Positions 61,779-62,586 of a DNA stretch of 62,586 nucleotides are shown piece after piece. Made by a program: the position numbers and the translations under genes. The DNA comes from Chlamydiota bacterium. Lineage in GTDB: Bacteria > Chlamydiota > Chlamydiia > Chlamydiales > Parachlamydiaceae. The stretch spans positions 1 through 62,586 of the forward strand of contig JABDGQ010000005.1 in NCBI GenBank assembly GCA_013285965.1, written 5' to 3'. How positions within the stretch are numbered: position 1 is the first letter of the stretch; every line of letters starts with the position of its first letter. The notes beneath the pieces are model-generated. The model worked only from the letters and a program-made list of their open reading frames with translations. It was not told the origin of the DNA and ran no database searches.

Positions 61779-62048
61779 ATGGGCGTGAAACTGGGTAATA
61801 TTATAGGAGCTGCTATCGATGGACATCGTGCATTGGGGCCTGATTTACTTGAATCAGCCTAAGGAAGCTGCCTTATTTATGAACTAAGGCTAAGGAAGTT
61901 AAAAGTTGAAGCGCAAAAGCTCCTACCCATCTTTTATAAAGATGTTATGCTTGACTATGGCTATCGTCTTAATTTGTTTGTAGAGGATCGGGTAATTATA
62001 GAAATTAAATCTGTGAGTGCAATAGCCCCAACAATTACTTTGCGCTAG
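61779..62048 (+). pseudogene. GxxExxY family protein, inactivated
   Basis: Translation gives a 90-codon frame clearly of the GxxExxY family (a PDDEXK-nuclease-like group of unknown role): 'NIIGAAIDGHRALGPDLLESA', then a stop, then 'YELRLRKLKVE', 'LDYGYRLNLFVEDRVIIEIK' and SVSAIAP. The in-frame TAA (codon 28) replaces the Tyr that gives the family its name (G-x-x-E-x-x-Y). The frame upstream of the first ATG also meets a stop, and a family-like NVSEEIDG reads in another frame, so a frameshift is likely too. It is flanked by R4 repeats, a common neighbourhood for this family. Confidence 0.85.
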
Positions 62049-62079
62049 AGGATTACTTATCAATTTCAATGTAAAACAT

Positions 62080-62117
62080 TTGGTAGAAGGCATTCGTCGA
62101 ATGAAGATACAACCCCC
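62080..62117. repeat. 38-bp direct repeat, copy 2
   Basis: Matches 61520-61557 with one base difference (ATACAACC against ATATAACC). It lies 32 bases after the GxxExxY stop, so the two copies bracket the first R4 element plus the dead gene. Confidence 0.75.
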
Positions 62118-62127
62118 TGGTGCGATC

Positions 62128-62393
62128 GGTCACATAGGTAACACTTGATTCACCCACATAGGTCTATCGACCATGTATCATTACAGTCGGTCAAATCCGA
62201 CATTGTTGCATCGCCATTAATATAAGCTTGAACAGCCTTTAATCTTTGTTGATCCAAGTTGTATTTCTCCTATGCCATAATACACTCCTTTGGGAAAACC
62301 TTCATTTTTGAAGGTGTCTCTAAATGTATTATAAGCTTTTGGGAAAAGTGTTACCTATGTGGGTGAATCAAAGTGTTACCTATGTTGGTGAAC
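62128..62393 (-). mobile_element. Internally deleted IS481-like insertion sequence
   Basis: Inverted ends: 62131-62162 (CACATAGGTAACACTTGATT...) and 62354-62388 (CCTATGTGGGTGAATCAAAG...) match over about 32 bp. The right end shows two tandem TGTTACCTATGT units. On the minus strand from 62278 a broken frame reads MA, a stop, then 'EKYNLDQQRLKAVQAYINGD' and 'NDTWSIDL', resembling the helix-turn-helix start and the first Asp region of an IS481/IS3-group transposase joined by deletion. Non-functional. Confidence 0.6.
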
Positions 62394-62395
62394 TG

Positions 62396-62586
62396 GACCC
62401 CCTCTGTGGGCTCTGTGGGCTCTGTGGTAATTTTTATTTTTGGGATTTATTTTTTTATACAAGAAGAATTTCAAGAGAGATGATACATCAAAAAGATTAA
62501 GAATAAAATGCAGCCTGTAGGGGTGCCATAGTCTTTGTGTTACACTTATTATGAAAAAATTATAAACTACCACAGAGCCCACAGAG
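62396..62586. repeat. R4 MITE-like element, copy 2 (reaches window end)
   Basis: Near-identical to 61553-61736 but with one extra GTGGGCTCT unit near the left end. It begins three bases after the deleted IS. The right inverted end is cut by the window edge. Confidence 0.8.

Larger units (their letters stand above)
61518..62586. other. Mobile-element debris region
   Basis: About 1070 bases without an intact gene. In order it holds a 38-bp direct repeat, a 184-bp MITE-like element (R4), a dead GxxExxY gene, a second copy of the 38-bp repeat, a deleted IS-like element and a second R4 copy running to the window end. Confidence 0.7.

Noticed and set aside
61779-62048. Possible stop-codon read-through in the GxxExxY frame
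   Set aside because: The upstream part also shows a likely frameshift, no selenocysteine or pyrrolysine context is visible, and the stop is TAA, so decay is simpler.

Overview
The window reads as chromosomal DNA of a member of the phylum Chlamydiota, most likely an environmental, amoeba-associated type rather than a Chlamydia pathogen. Three points support this. The block rpe - efp - accB - accC (49.7-53.9 kb) matches a conserved chlamydial order, as I remember it from C. trachomatis. yidC is directly followed by dnaA. secD and secF are fused into one 1520-residue protein. The DNA is AT-rich, genes are closely packed with some overlaps, and the many eukaryote-like proteins (BTB plus leucine-rich repeats, PPP and PP2C phosphatases, a secreted GMC oxidoreductase) fit a host-associated lifestyle. 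I cannot place it to family or genus from sequence alone.

Layout. 0-4.3 kb: a nitroreductase, then a minus-strand folK - kdsA - LptC-position - LptA-like group for folate and LPS. 4.3-19.3 kb: an accessory region with a secreted GMC oxidoreductase, a PPP phosphatase, a NAGPA-like phosphodiester glycosidase, a 1196-aa BTB/LRR protein, a YihY membrane protein, a PP2C-like protein, tRNA-Arg(TCT) and a DHH-like protein. 19.4-28.2 kb: khpA, then an envelope polysaccharide and isoprenoid region (ugd, ispA, zinc alcohol dehydrogenase, rfbACDB, an MreD-like protein, a WbaP-type sugar transferase). 28.4-30.9 kb: a membrane-anchored kinase-like protein, a ComF protein and an Inc-like membrane protein. 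31.1-35.9 kb: a cbb3-type oxidase operon with unusual CcoO and CcoP, then PAP2 and pssA. 36.2-41.8 kb: an M16 peptidase, the Wzm/Wzt polysaccharide exporter and a decayed gene. 41.9-46.5 kb: secDF. 46.9-49.7 kb: a tandemly duplicated two-gene module. 49.7-58.5 kb: accC, accB, a DUF924 gene, efp, rpe, yidC, dnaA, fabI. 58.5-61.5 kb: a thiamine-pyrophosphokinase-like gene, a hypothetical gene and an NAD(P)-binding protein. 61.5-62.6 kb: nested mobile-element debris around a dead GxxExxY gene.

How the genes fit together. Rml enzymes, Ugd, a WbaP-type initiating transferase and Wzm/Wzt together suggest an exported rhamnose-containing surface polysaccharide. KdsA and the Lpt-like proteins make and move LPS core. 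PssA, PAP2, AccBC, FabI and IspA supply membrane lipids and isoprenoid precursors. SecDF and YidC serve membrane protein export.

The most original observations are these. First, a duplicated operon pairs a secreted protein carrying DGSxW-type repeats with a protein carrying a repeated M/L-x-x-V/T-G-x-G peptide motif. Second, several families of short dispersed repeats sit between genes, one of them MITE-like with 23-bp terminal inverted repeats. Third, the 3' end holds a GxxExxY pseudogene in which the family's signature tyrosine codon has become a stop.
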